From: Bicyclus anynana | Taxonomy: Eukaryota > Arthropoda > Insecta > Lepidoptera > Nymphalidae | Reading direction: 5' to 3' | NCBI RefSeq assembly: GCF_947172395.1 | Contig: NC_069084.1 | Location: 18,911,418 to 18,975,417, forward strand | DNA length: 64,000 bases | In this document: one piece after another, positions 50,701 to 62,700 of the stretch | Numbering within the stretch: position 1 is the stretch's first letter | Layout of the letters: the number at the start of each line of letters is the position of its first letter | The notes under the pieces: model-generated | Seen by the model: only the letters and a program-made list of their open reading frames with translations | Databases searched by the model: none | What the model was told of the DNA's origin: nothing | Made by a program: the position numbers and the translations under genes

Positions 50701-53700
50701 CAAATAACATGTCTATTTTACAGTTTGTATCAAGTGTACAAGCACTAAGTAAGCATTATTAGGTAAATACTTTATCTAGATGTGGCTAGCGACATGCATA
50801 AATAATAATCTGAAACATATTACAACAAGCTCAATGTAAAACATTTCGCATAATTTTAAACAATCGCTTTAATAAATTTCACTTAAGTAACTTCACTGGT
50901 CAAATCGAGTGGATCTCTCGTTTAAGTAGTATATGATTTCCGTACATTAAAAAATCTCGTGACAATTAAAGTCAATAACAATAGATTTCAAGAATAACTC
51001 CGTAAAAGATATACGACCTTTTTAGTGTAACCCACTTAAATGAAATACGAGTATGTTCTTCATTTGAATTTAAAGATAAAGTTAATTTATAATAAAACCA
51101 TTTTGCAAACGAATACTATAAGATTTACTATCACAAGATTTAATTCAGCACAAAAACTACAGGATTTCTAACATAAGAAAGTGAATAAAAGCACAAAAAC
51201 CAAACAAACTTGGATGATGAGGGATACATAGACGATGCTGACCTTTATAATTACTATTTATTAACAGAACTTATACTTTGGTTAATGGCTCAGTGGTAAA
51301 ACCACAAAAATGAACATGTTACGTTTTTGAAAAATAATAGCAGCGTTTTACCTGAAATAAAACGCATATTAAAATACTTACCTAACTGGAAGCTTTTATA
51401 TTGAGAGTAGCATTTCCGTTTCCGTCGATTTTATACCAGTTTTCGTACTTTTATTGACGTCAGGTTTGGCTTTGTGGCGCCACCTGGCGGTGTCGGGCTC
51501 GGGAAGTTTCGTAAATCGCTGAGCGCGACTCTAGCTCATTGGCTCAATATATCACCAGGCAGGAATTACTTAAAGCTTCCAGTTAGGTAAGTATTTTAAT
51601 ATGCGTTTTATTTCAGGTAAAACGCTGCTATTAAAATATTGACCTAACTGGAAGCTTTTATATTGAGAGCCTGTTTGTTTTCGCCTGGTGACGCCACATA
51701 TTAGATTATGTATCTATTATATTATTACGCCAATGTGATTAAAATAAAACTTTTTTGTAACCAATAACACTTGTTTATTTCTAAATCAATTAACCTTCTT
51801 TACAAATAATAATGAATAATAAAAAACTCAAAATCGTTATTACATAATATTAAATGCGAAATCAAATCAATATAGTCATTGATATTAACAATCGTTAATT
51901 TATTGAATTGAACAATTGAGTTACACTTTCTAAGTTATTACTTTCCATCACTTCACGTCTATAATAATTTTTAAAAGTATTTGCTGATTGCCAATTTCCA
52001 CGAGCCAATATTTCATCGAGGGAATGATTTTCCCACCAACTTTTGGATGCAACTGCCGATCGAATACTACCAGGAGTAGCAGATATGCCGGCTTCTTTAA
52101 ATAACGTTTTTATCCAACCTGCTATAACCGTAGGCGAGGCAGGTTTAGCTAAACCTCTTATTGTTACAAACAAATTCTTGGTTTTTGCTGCATTACGTCT
52201 ATCATTCAACAACGTAATAGATTTATTAATCCAAAAAAGAGGGTTAAGGTTATTATTATTTTTATTTACTAGTAATTTCCAGCCAGATTGTCTATAATCA
52301 CTCCTATCAGTTTTTGAACCGAACTGTGGCCAAAATATAATATAATCATCAGATTTTATACAATGCTTATCATCAACTCTAAGTAATGTTAGATCATGTA
52401 CACGTCTTCCTGAACATAACAGTAATATAACAGCAGTATGACGAGATACTTGAAATTGATTTTTTAAATCTACTGAATAATTAACTAAGTAAGAAGTTAA
52501 ATCACTAACATTCCAGACCGGGGGTTTGGAAATCTTTGGATTTTTTAATGCAATGGCTTTTAGGATATGCTTTACAAGAGCGTGGCTGCTTAAGAGACTT
52601 GAAGTTTCAGCGTTACATAAAGTTGACACTACTGATTTATGTAACAGGATTGTATTATAAGATAATTTGTGATTTAAGTGTAAATCTGCCAAAAATTGTG
52701 CCAACTCTGAACCAGTGGGGTGAATAGTATTAATATTTTTACTTCTAGACCATAAGCACCAACGTTTCCACGCTGATTCATAAGTTTTTAGAGTAGATTT
52801 TCGCCAGGAATTTTTAAGCAATGATAACTGTTTAGAATTCCAAGTTTCTGTCGCCTCTGACCACCCCCACATTTCCAGACTTCGAGAACTATCTCCTCGA
52901 CTTTTGGAGGTGCAAGGCCTGTTGAAGTGTCGATGAGAAACTTCTTTAGATGCCTTAGAGTTATAGGTGCTGCAAGCGCTCGGGATCTGAGATCCGCCCG
53001 CCAAAAGACTTTCTCCCACCGGGGTACTACTATCAAAAATATTCCCATCGCCTGGTTCAGGTGAGACAAGACTCTCGGGATTAGAAATGGTGGCGGGAAT
53101 ACCCATGCAAGTTGGAAGTTCCACGGGATGCTGAATGCATCGTAAAAAAGAGCTTGGGGGTCCATCATGTCTCGCGTTACATAATTCTGGACTACATGAG
53201 CCTTCTCTGAAGCGAAAAGGTCGATTACCGGGGTACCCCACTTCGTAAACACTTTTTCTACGCAAACTGGGCGTAAGTGCCACTCCGGCGGGTGGAGATG
53301 ACGTGATAAGTGATCTGCATGACCGTTGTATTTGCCGGGTATATATTGTATTCTGTAGTGAATTTGATGTTGATCTAGTAACTCTAGAACTCTGAATGTT
53401 ATATTCAATAGAGGTAACGACTTCGTCCCCCCTTCCCTCCGTAAATGAGCGACAGCTGTCTTGTTGTCGCATTGAATTAAGATGGAACTGTTGTGTATGT
53501 GATGAGCTTGATTCTGGAGGGCATGTAGTATGGCCAACATTTCTTTCTGATTGGAATGTAGTGCCTGTTCCTCTTGAGACCATGAACCCCATAGAGCCTG
53601 ATTGTTCAGTAGTGCTCCCCAGGCGTGGTCTGAGGCATCTGTTACTAAAAAATTTTTTGCCGTAGGGTAATGAAGTGGAGTAGGCAGTCGACAATTCTGA

Positions 53701-56700
53701 GTCCACCAAACTAGTTCTTCGATTACCTTCAACGGTAACGGGTAATTTTTTGATGATGGATCCGGAATTGTGTTTTTGAACAGCAACAGGTATCGATGAT
53801 TCAATCGTCCTCGTGGAACCACAAAGCTCACAAAATTTAGAAGACCTACTATTTTTTGTAGCTTTTTTAGAGTGGATCTTCTTTCTTTTAACACGTGATT
53901 TATGTTTGCGATTATTACATCGGACTTTTCCTTTGGAAGAATTTTCAGATTTTCCCAGGGTTTCCATACTATTCCTAAATAAGTTATCGATTTTTGTGGC
54001 CAAAGAATCGATTTCTCGAAATTTATTTGCCAACCAAGGGTCTGTAGTAACTGTACTGTAATTTTGACATGTTCCCGAAGTGTATGTGCGCTTTGATTTG
54101 CTATGAGAAAATCGTCGAGATAAACTATTATTCTTATATTCCACCTTTCTCTTAGAACTTGTGCTACCCAATTTGTCAGCATTGAGAAAGTTTTGGGAGC
54201 CGTGTTTAGTCCGAATGGCAAGCAAGTCCACTCCAACAATTCTCCGTTGTATACAAGGCGTAGGAAGCGCCTCTGTGATTTTATTATATTTACATGAAAG
54301 TAGGCTTGTGTTATGTCTACTTTGCTTAACCAATCTTGGGATTGAAGAAAGTCTGGGATGCGGTGCATGTTTATCAAGTGGAATGGTTTTGCTATTATGT
54401 AATTGTTTAGTGCTTTGAGGTTGAATATAGGTCGTAACCGGCCGTCGGGCTTTGGCACCAGAAAAAGCGACGAAAGGAAGCTCGGTGTGCGTGGAGCTAC
54501 CTTTAGGATTCCTTGTTTTCTCATTTTGTGTACTATTGCAGACATTTCTTCCGACACAGGAGTGTGAAATGATGTTTTGTTTAGGTTGGGAAAAACAAGA
54601 AGAGGTTTTTGAAAGAATGGTATGCGATAACCTTGTATTAACCTCTGTATGATTTCTGGTGCTCGCATTTTCTGCCATTGCGAAAGGTGGTGCACTAAAC
54701 GACCTGCTTGAAACGAAGTCGAGTCAATCTCTCCAGTTATCTTTGGAGTTTTTGGATGCGTTGGAGCGTCCTCTGTAGCTACCCTTAGTGGGCCGCGAGC
54801 CCCGGGTCGGAAAGGATTCTTTATCCTTTGCATGATAATCGAAATTATTTTTAGTATGTTGATTTCTAGAAGCATAACCGGCACGCTGATATCCACCCCG
54901 CGAGGGTGGGTTATAATAATGATGCGTGTAAGATTGTGCATGAGCGTGAGTGCATTGTGTATGCCGTGCCGAGTGTGTTCCACGCGATGGAACATTTATT
55001 ACGCCTTGCCCCCGCGAGGGGCGGCGATCTAGTTGACTATTTTTTGACTGTGCACATCCTTCCTTTTTGGGCCAAAAAGCCTTTCGGACGCCGCCAGCCT
55101 TCTCCAAGGTGGATGTGAATTTATCCGAATCAAATAAATGCGTATCTGTAGGTGGTATTTTATTCAATAATGCTTTTACTAATGGATCACGAACTTGGCA
55201 CGTGATATGATCACGGCGCATCTCAATAGTTTCTGCTCTGTGGCCACAAACCATTTGTAATAAATCTGAAAAAACTTTATGAAACTCACTGTTGTGAAAT
55301 AATTCCTCAATTTTCGCAGTTAACTGATCAGAATTTGTATTATTGTTTTGTCTGGCCCAAGAAAGCAAACCTTTTATTGCGTCCTGTAAAGCTAATTTTT
55401 GTTTTAAAATGCAGTATGTGATAGCTGCATATGCTTTTTCTGTATTTGCTAGATGACGTAAGGTATCATACGTTTTTACCTCTTCGTTTGATTCTAGGTC
55501 TATGAAACCTGGAGTATGATTATAATTCTTTTGTGGTAAGTAGTAGTGTAAATAAGGTAGTGATCCGAACGGACAAACCGTTAAAGTAATGATCACGTAC
55601 TATTTTAGTGATTCAAACGGACCAACCGTTAAAAATTTATCACGTAGGTACTATTTAAAATTTTCTGATAATTATTAAAAATAATGATCACGTACCAATT
55701 AATGTAAAGTAGTCACTGTGAATTCGCTTCACTTTATACTTTTACTATCACTTTTTTCTTGCAATGTCGGGTACCCACTGATTGCAAGAAGTTGCTTCGA
55801 CGGTAAACGAAACGCCAATGAGCTAGAGTCGCGCTCAGCGATTTACGAAACTTCCCGAGCCCGACACCGCCAGGTGGCGCCACAAAGCCAAACCTGACGT
55901 CAATAAAAGTACGAAAACTGGTATAAAATCGACGGAAACGGAAATGCTACTCTCAATATAAAAGCTTCCAGTTAGGTCAATATTTTAATAATAAATGTTG
56001 CGCGCTTAAGAAGTGATTCGATTGTCTCCAAGCATTTTTGTGATAAATGGAATTGAAACCGTATTGCATTCGAAAAAGAAATGACAACTCTTCGAGTGTC
56101 ATTTCTTTCTTCTTCTGAGATCTTGTTATAAAAGTGGAAGGATTCGTATAGTTTTCGGAGGCAATAAACGTATACCCAATATCAGCTCTTCTTGATATAT
56201 AGAGCTATAATGCTCTATATTATCAAGAGCAGAATATAATGCTCTTTCTAAAATGTCGCAAAGGTCAGCTGCGTCGATGTGTAATGCCGACTGCACACAC
56301 GCTGCTAGAGATTCGCGGGGCCTACGAGCCTCTCCACTAAAGCTGCGACACTACGTCCACTCTCTTGTCAGGTGAACTGAGATTTAGTTCGATATTTTTG
56401 ATTTCCCCGCTATTAGCTACTATTTTGTCACGAGCTATGTCGCTGAGGAATGCAAACAAGAGAATGTGTTGTGGCTCTAATGACGCTCTAGTGTGGTTTT
56501 CGACACGAGACCATTTGATTCGTGCGCAAAAAAACCGACACGCAACAGAAAAATGACGAACCGAGCAAAGAGTACGAGACGAGGTTACCATTTAGACACT
56601 CACATTCGGCTTGCTTTATGTACGCGCATGGGTTAATGACAATATCTCGGGACGAATGGAGGTAATAATGTCGACCAACAGCGGCGAAATCAAAAATATC

Positions 56701-59700
56701 ACTTTAAGTAATTGCGATGGGGACGAGAGATACTCTTTCTCTGATCACGAGAGTAGGCTTACTGTTATCTCAGCAAGTGTATACAGTCTGTGTGCGAGCA
56801 GTGGGTAGTGGGTAGTGGGTAGTGGGTAGTGGGTAGTGGGTAGTGGGTAGTGGGTAGGGTAACGTCGGGGGGCACCTGCGTGTCGGCGGAGTAGTCGCCC
56901 TCCAACGAGGAGGCGGAGGAGGCGGACGCGCCGGCCGAGCGGCGCCGCAGCTGCCCGCCACACACACCGTTAGTGAGGGAAACACCGCGGCGATACAGGC
57001 CAACTCATGCCACGGTTTGTGTGGAAGTTAGCGTCCCAGGCATCGTAAGGTAGGGTATCTTTATAATCATATTAGCTTGCGTCCTGTCGTCGTATGTGCG
57101 TCCCACCACGTATGACGCATTCGGATCTCCAGGGTTTTCTTGGATATTCCGAAATATTCGCAGAGTCCCATAAACCGTATAAAAGTTAGTGTCCCGAGAA
57201 TTGTGATGGGTGTCTTTATAATCATATTAGCATACGCATGATATCCTGGGACGTCCCACCTTATGACACAATTAAATCCCCTGGATTTTAACGGGCATTT
57301 TTGGGAGTTCCCTTTCAAAAACCGTTTCGTTTATCAAAATTGTAATAAGTCAGCAACGAAAAAGGGTGTCTTTAAAAGCAAGATTCAAATAATACACACC
57401 CATAAATAGATCAAATTGCAAATTCTCCGTGAGGCGGAGAGAGCATAACAGAATCGTTTTAACTTTAATTTTCAACGCCAACAATATCACTTTGATAGTA
57501 AAGGAGTAGACAAGCGCCTTACGCTGAATCTCGCCAAGTATGCGCCGACTCACAGTCGTTTACACATAGTTTGTTTACAATGCAATTTCCCAAGCATAAA
57601 CATCTGCAGCAAAGTCGTTAGTTTACCACGATGCTAACGAGACGGTATTAGGCATTTAGTTGCCAGAGTAAACAATCGCGCAAATAGTAACAAATCTTAA
57701 TAACAAGGCGATTGAAATAGCATGTACCCATCCAGGAAACAAGATGTCGCCAACGGATATTAAGCATCTAGAATTAATTTTATACAGTCTTATATTGAGT
57801 GCATCGAGGAATACTTTTCGTCATCCTTTTTGACCGCTGGGTTTCAGTGGGTATTCTACTTCTCAGCCAGCGAGTCCCGCATACCCGGACGGAGACTAGG
57901 TAGTTCAGTCTAGGCAATGGGCATCCTCAGACCGGGATAGGACGACACATTTCCCAGCGTCATAAACAAAGTAGGCGTATCCATACCAATATTGTAAATA
58001 CGAAATTAAGTCTGTCTGTTACCATTCACGGCTAAATCGCTGAACTGATATTGATGAATTTCATATAGAGATTTGGAACTTGGAGCAGAACAGTGACTGT
58101 TAATCGTGCAGAATAACGCGAAGGCGGAAGTACACGCTATTTCTATTCCCTTGTCATTACTTTGTACGCGTGAAATAGATCAGTTCCCAGTTGGTGAGCG
58201 TCGGTGTGCAGCGCCGCAGTGTTTCCCGCGTTACGTTAATGACAACCATGAAGTTCAGATGAGATAGTTACCGTGCAAACACTATTAGTTAACGTGATTC
58301 CGTTCAATGTAAACTGCAGTTAGGGTTGCCACCCGCCGTTAATTCACAAAACTTCAAACTGCAAACGAATCTTTAAATTTGAATAATAAAAAATACGTTT
58401 GTTGCTATTGTAAAACCAGTAAAAGCAGTAACATTCTTAATATTGTTTTGTTTCTAAAATTATAAGAAATTTAACAGTAAAGCTACTTTTTATTTGTTTT
58501 GTAGATATTTATTACTCCAACGCTAAGGTTTTTAATTTAAGTCCTACTATAATCCATTGAAGATATTCTCCCGCAAATGAATTTTTTGCGATTAAAACGA
58601 TATTTTTTAATTTTTTCAAAACTTTAAATTGGGTGGCAGCCCTAGCCGGTTAATGTCCCAAGTGGAGCGAAATGCCAAATCCCCGTTTATCGCTAGTAGG
58701 TACTGAAACTGAGAGAGATACGTAAATTATTTGTTTACCAAAGCGTTACTATCATGCTAATATTGATGTTCAATTTGCTATATCGTCGAGTGAAATGTTT
58801 GCTTCTTAATCTAAATTTATAGTTAGTATTATACACAATATGTATTATTTTAACATAAGAATTCTTTTTTACCATATCTGTTGTTATTTCTTGTTAGTGA
58901 CATTGAGTTTGGACTCAATTGTTTTGGCAAAAGTTCTCCACTTTACATATTAGAGTATTTATATAAAGCCTGTATTTTTAAATATATATTTTAATATGTA
59001 TTTTTTTTCTTTTAACTGTCATTTAGAAATGTTCCTTAGCAATAATGTTGATAATACCTTGTCTTTGATAGTGGGTCGGACCGCGGGTTGTGGCGGCATG
59101 GTGTGCCGCTTGGTGGCTTCGGGCATGGCCTCTTCTTTGTCGCTCGCCGCCAACGCTGTAATGGACAAAAGTACTTCTTTATAAAAGCACCAGCCGACGC
59201 TCCGCGGTTTCTCCCGCGTAGTTCTCGTTTATGTTTACAACAAAAACTGTTGGGTAATTGTAGAGCCAACATTTCCGGAAAAAGCTTAAGTTTTAGATTC
59301 GAGATTTTAGCGGAGATCATCGGTTTTTCGCGGAGTATACCAAAATAAATCACTTATTGTTTTATAGAAGCAAAAATATCATATATTATTCTGCACCCCA
59401 AATTTGAGAAAAAATATAAGTTAGACATTGAAATTAGAATTTTGTATGGCAAATCTAATTTTTAGATGTAATGATGTCTTATCTAAAATTGTTTAATTCA
59501 GTTTATCGTCCAACTGTTGATAATATAGGTATGTATAAGTAAAGTAATTCCTAGTTGGAAACTGAAAAAAAAAAATTGCAACTATGTCTAATTTTAAGAC
59601 GCTCTCAACAAGCAGCCAGTAATAATTTTTGCTATCACCATCTATATGTTTATGAAACATATCAAGAATCAAGATCACAAGTTGCGTGAGTGCCATTCAT

Positions 59701-62700
59701 TATTGTATCAGCTCGTACAGAGGACGCGACGCGCTGCCAAAACAATAAACAACATTAGAGGAAATATAAAAGTGTCATTTCATTGCACTTGTATAAATAT
59801 ACAAGTAGCAGGTGAAGCGCGTATTACAACTTGCATAATGTAGGGTTCCGTAGCACAAGCTACTTCACGTTTGCTAAGTTGGAGTTGAAAGGAAATTTAT
59901 TTTTAGTGGAGAAGAGGCATAATATTTAAACCTATTTTGTCACCTAATGTAATCAAGTTCTTTAGCAAAACTTTGCATCGTGTTCCAAATATTGTAAATA
60001 AAACCTTTTTTTACTCTCACTTTTATTTTCTTAAAAAAATTCAATTGTTGCTCTAAATCTAATATTGAACATTTTAAGACGTTGATAACAAAACTATACA
60101 ACCGATAGAATTCATTGTGCGAATCTCCATAGATTGAAGCACATATAGTATCCTCATACAGATATAAGATCTAATTATCACCATTAGTCATGTAAAAAAA
60201 TATTTCTCTCCAAAAGCACCATTTTTTTTATTTAAAACTCCAAATTAAAAGAAAAAACCGTATTTTGATCATACTTTAAGATTCCAAATTCAACTAAAAC
60301 GATACAATCAATCAACTCACGCGCCGAGCGATTCGGGTTCCAACAATCAGTGAACACCATTTCACTGTAACACTACACTAAACGACTACCAAACCACTCG
60401 ACTACAAACTACGAAAGCTCCGACACCGGTCCAAGTGTGGTGGAGTCGGGAGCCGCCTATCAACTGCGCGAGAACACAGCCGTAGCGTGTGATGGGATGA
60501 CGTCACAGTGAGTAAACAGAGTATTAATACCGCCTACTTCACTTGCCCTACTACATTTTCCTTGCATCTGGACCGGATGGTGTTATGCAAGAGAAAATTA
60601 TTAGAATAAGCTTAAAAGTTTTTATTTTATTTATTCACAGAACACAGGTTATCTTTTATCCAGAAAAAGATCCATTTTAGAAAGTTTGAAAAAAGTTACT
60701 ACAAGTGAAGCAGCGTACAATAACTAATCATGCACTAAATACACCCCAATAAGAAAATTGTTGACTAACAAGTAGTCTTATTTTTTCTCACCAAACCATT
60801 GTAAGATTTATGAATAAGATTAAATAGTTTTGGAGTAAATTTTTCATAGATAGTTTATGGATGGTTACGATCCGTTTAGGATACGATTTGGATAGTAATA
60901 GTTAAATCCTTTCAAATTCACTAATAAAGCTTTTTTCTTTCTTCTTTCTTTTCTTCTTTCTTCTTTCCATCCCAACAGTTAAATCCTTTGCATTGTGTTA
61001 CAAATTACATATATTTTGTTTAAAACTATAGTTATTTTTCAAGGACATCAAGTCAAAAGAGTCAAAATGAATATCCGCGTGAGAACCTACTGAATTATCC
61101 ACATAGTTACAAACAATGCATCATAATGTATTTTTAGATAGTACGACATACAAATCTTTACTGCTTCGTCAACACTAGAGTTTACATTCATGACTAACGA
61201 CACACAAGTGAGATATTTTTCTATTTAATAAATGACGCAATGGATGGCACCGTCCACTTGCAGTCTGGCAAGGTGACAATAGTCGGTTGTATGGGAATGG
61301 AAAACGTATGAGTCAATGGCGCGCGAAATATAGACGTTACATAGACCGCTGTACTAGTACAAGGTCACTCGTCTACGGTGACCGAATAGTACAACAAACA
61401 TTATTAAATTAGATGGACAAATTGGTATTTTCCCAAGAATGAAGGTAGATACGTTTTACGCATAAAGTTTGGGAATGACTTGCTCCTTCATCATCATCGA
61501 GCATCCATAGCTGGACATAGGCCTCTTGTAAGCTTTTCCAAACACTACAGTCTTGAGCCGGTTCAAAACATGCCGTATCAAGTAAAAATAATCTACATAT
61601 TACATGCAATAACAAAAAGCTTTATTGAATTGGTAGTAGAAAATGTCTTATTGGTCTAAAAGGTGTGGCACTGAATACTGATATGTTAAGCCGCAGGTCA
61701 TAATCGCGTTTAAGGCTAGATTTGAGCTTAGTTATCAGAAAATTTCCCAGACCACGTTTTTTATCAGGACGTCCAGGTCATTATTACTAAATATCTGATA
61801 ATACACATACCCATTATTGCAATCGAAGATTGACATTCAGCAAACAGAAATTTTTAATTAATACAATGTGGTGACAAATAAATAATTCATTATTATTAGA
61901 GCATTAGCTTTTTAGCAGATTGATACAATCTGATCTAACAATACTCTGGTTTTACAATTGCGTTTGCAACATAATTATGCCATGAACATATATGTATATT
62001 CCTTCAAGTACTTAATAAAAGAATGATGCAATCTATGTAAATCAGTGACTCGTAACAAAATCTTTATTATTTCTCACATTAAATCGCCTCACACTTCCGC
62101 GAACATTGGCGCTGCGTATTTTTGTGCGAAAAGCATGGATCGCGCGCCTCTTCAGCAGCTCAAACAAACGCACCAAACCGCGGTAATATATTTTCTCGGA
62201 AAACGATTCTCTTTGTAAACAAATCAAGTGTATTTATGTGAAAGACTTGCCAATATCCAGTGGATCTAGTTAAAACATGTATTTTTGGAAACATCTCAAA
62301 CGTTTTTAAACATAGTTGAAGAATGCAGTGTTGCTGTAGAGCGATGCGGAAATTCGTTATGCATCTTTATCAATAAAATAAGCTAATCTACTAATAGTGC
62401 CGTTCCAAATGTCACGAAATCGAAATGACATGCAAAATAAACAAGCCATACTATTATTCCTCCATCGGCAAACTGTCTTCTTTTTCTCACTTAAAATGTA
62501 TGAACCACTATATTATATGAGCACCTCATTGAAGTTTAAGTTCACTCTCGCAAAAACTGTGGACTTTTCCATCTTCAGTATTTCACCATTAATTATCAGA
62601 CTTGTCTATTTTAGTCGCATTCGTAATGCTGAATCAACAATGTGATATAGTTGATGCAGTTTGTCATCAAAAAGACATAGACACAGCCGAACGTAGAACC

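Larger units (their letters stand above)
51338..55990 (-). mobile_element. DIRS-like tyrosine-recombinase retrotransposon, structurally complete
   Basis: About 4.65 kb. It has perfect 163-bp inverted terminal repeats (51381-51543 and 55814-55976), a 42-bp left extension and a 14-bp right extension. An internal complementary region at 51572-51669 is the reverse complement of both ends joined together. The minus strand carries a gag-like ORF, a reverse transcriptase/RNase H ORF and a tyrosine recombinase ORF in overlapping frames. It has no LTRs and no DDE integrase. In this class a circular intermediate is thought to be inserted by the recombinase without a target-site duplication. The long open ORFs and matching ends suggest a young copy. 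It sits in a coracle intron in coracle's own orientation. Confidence 0.93.

Noticed and set aside
52843..54678. Long upstream part of the recombinase frame (about 610 codons)
   Set aside because: It overlaps the RT/RNase H gene, which carries all the catalytic motifs. The recombinase frame here is Ser/Thr/Arg-rich without domains, as expected of a shadow.
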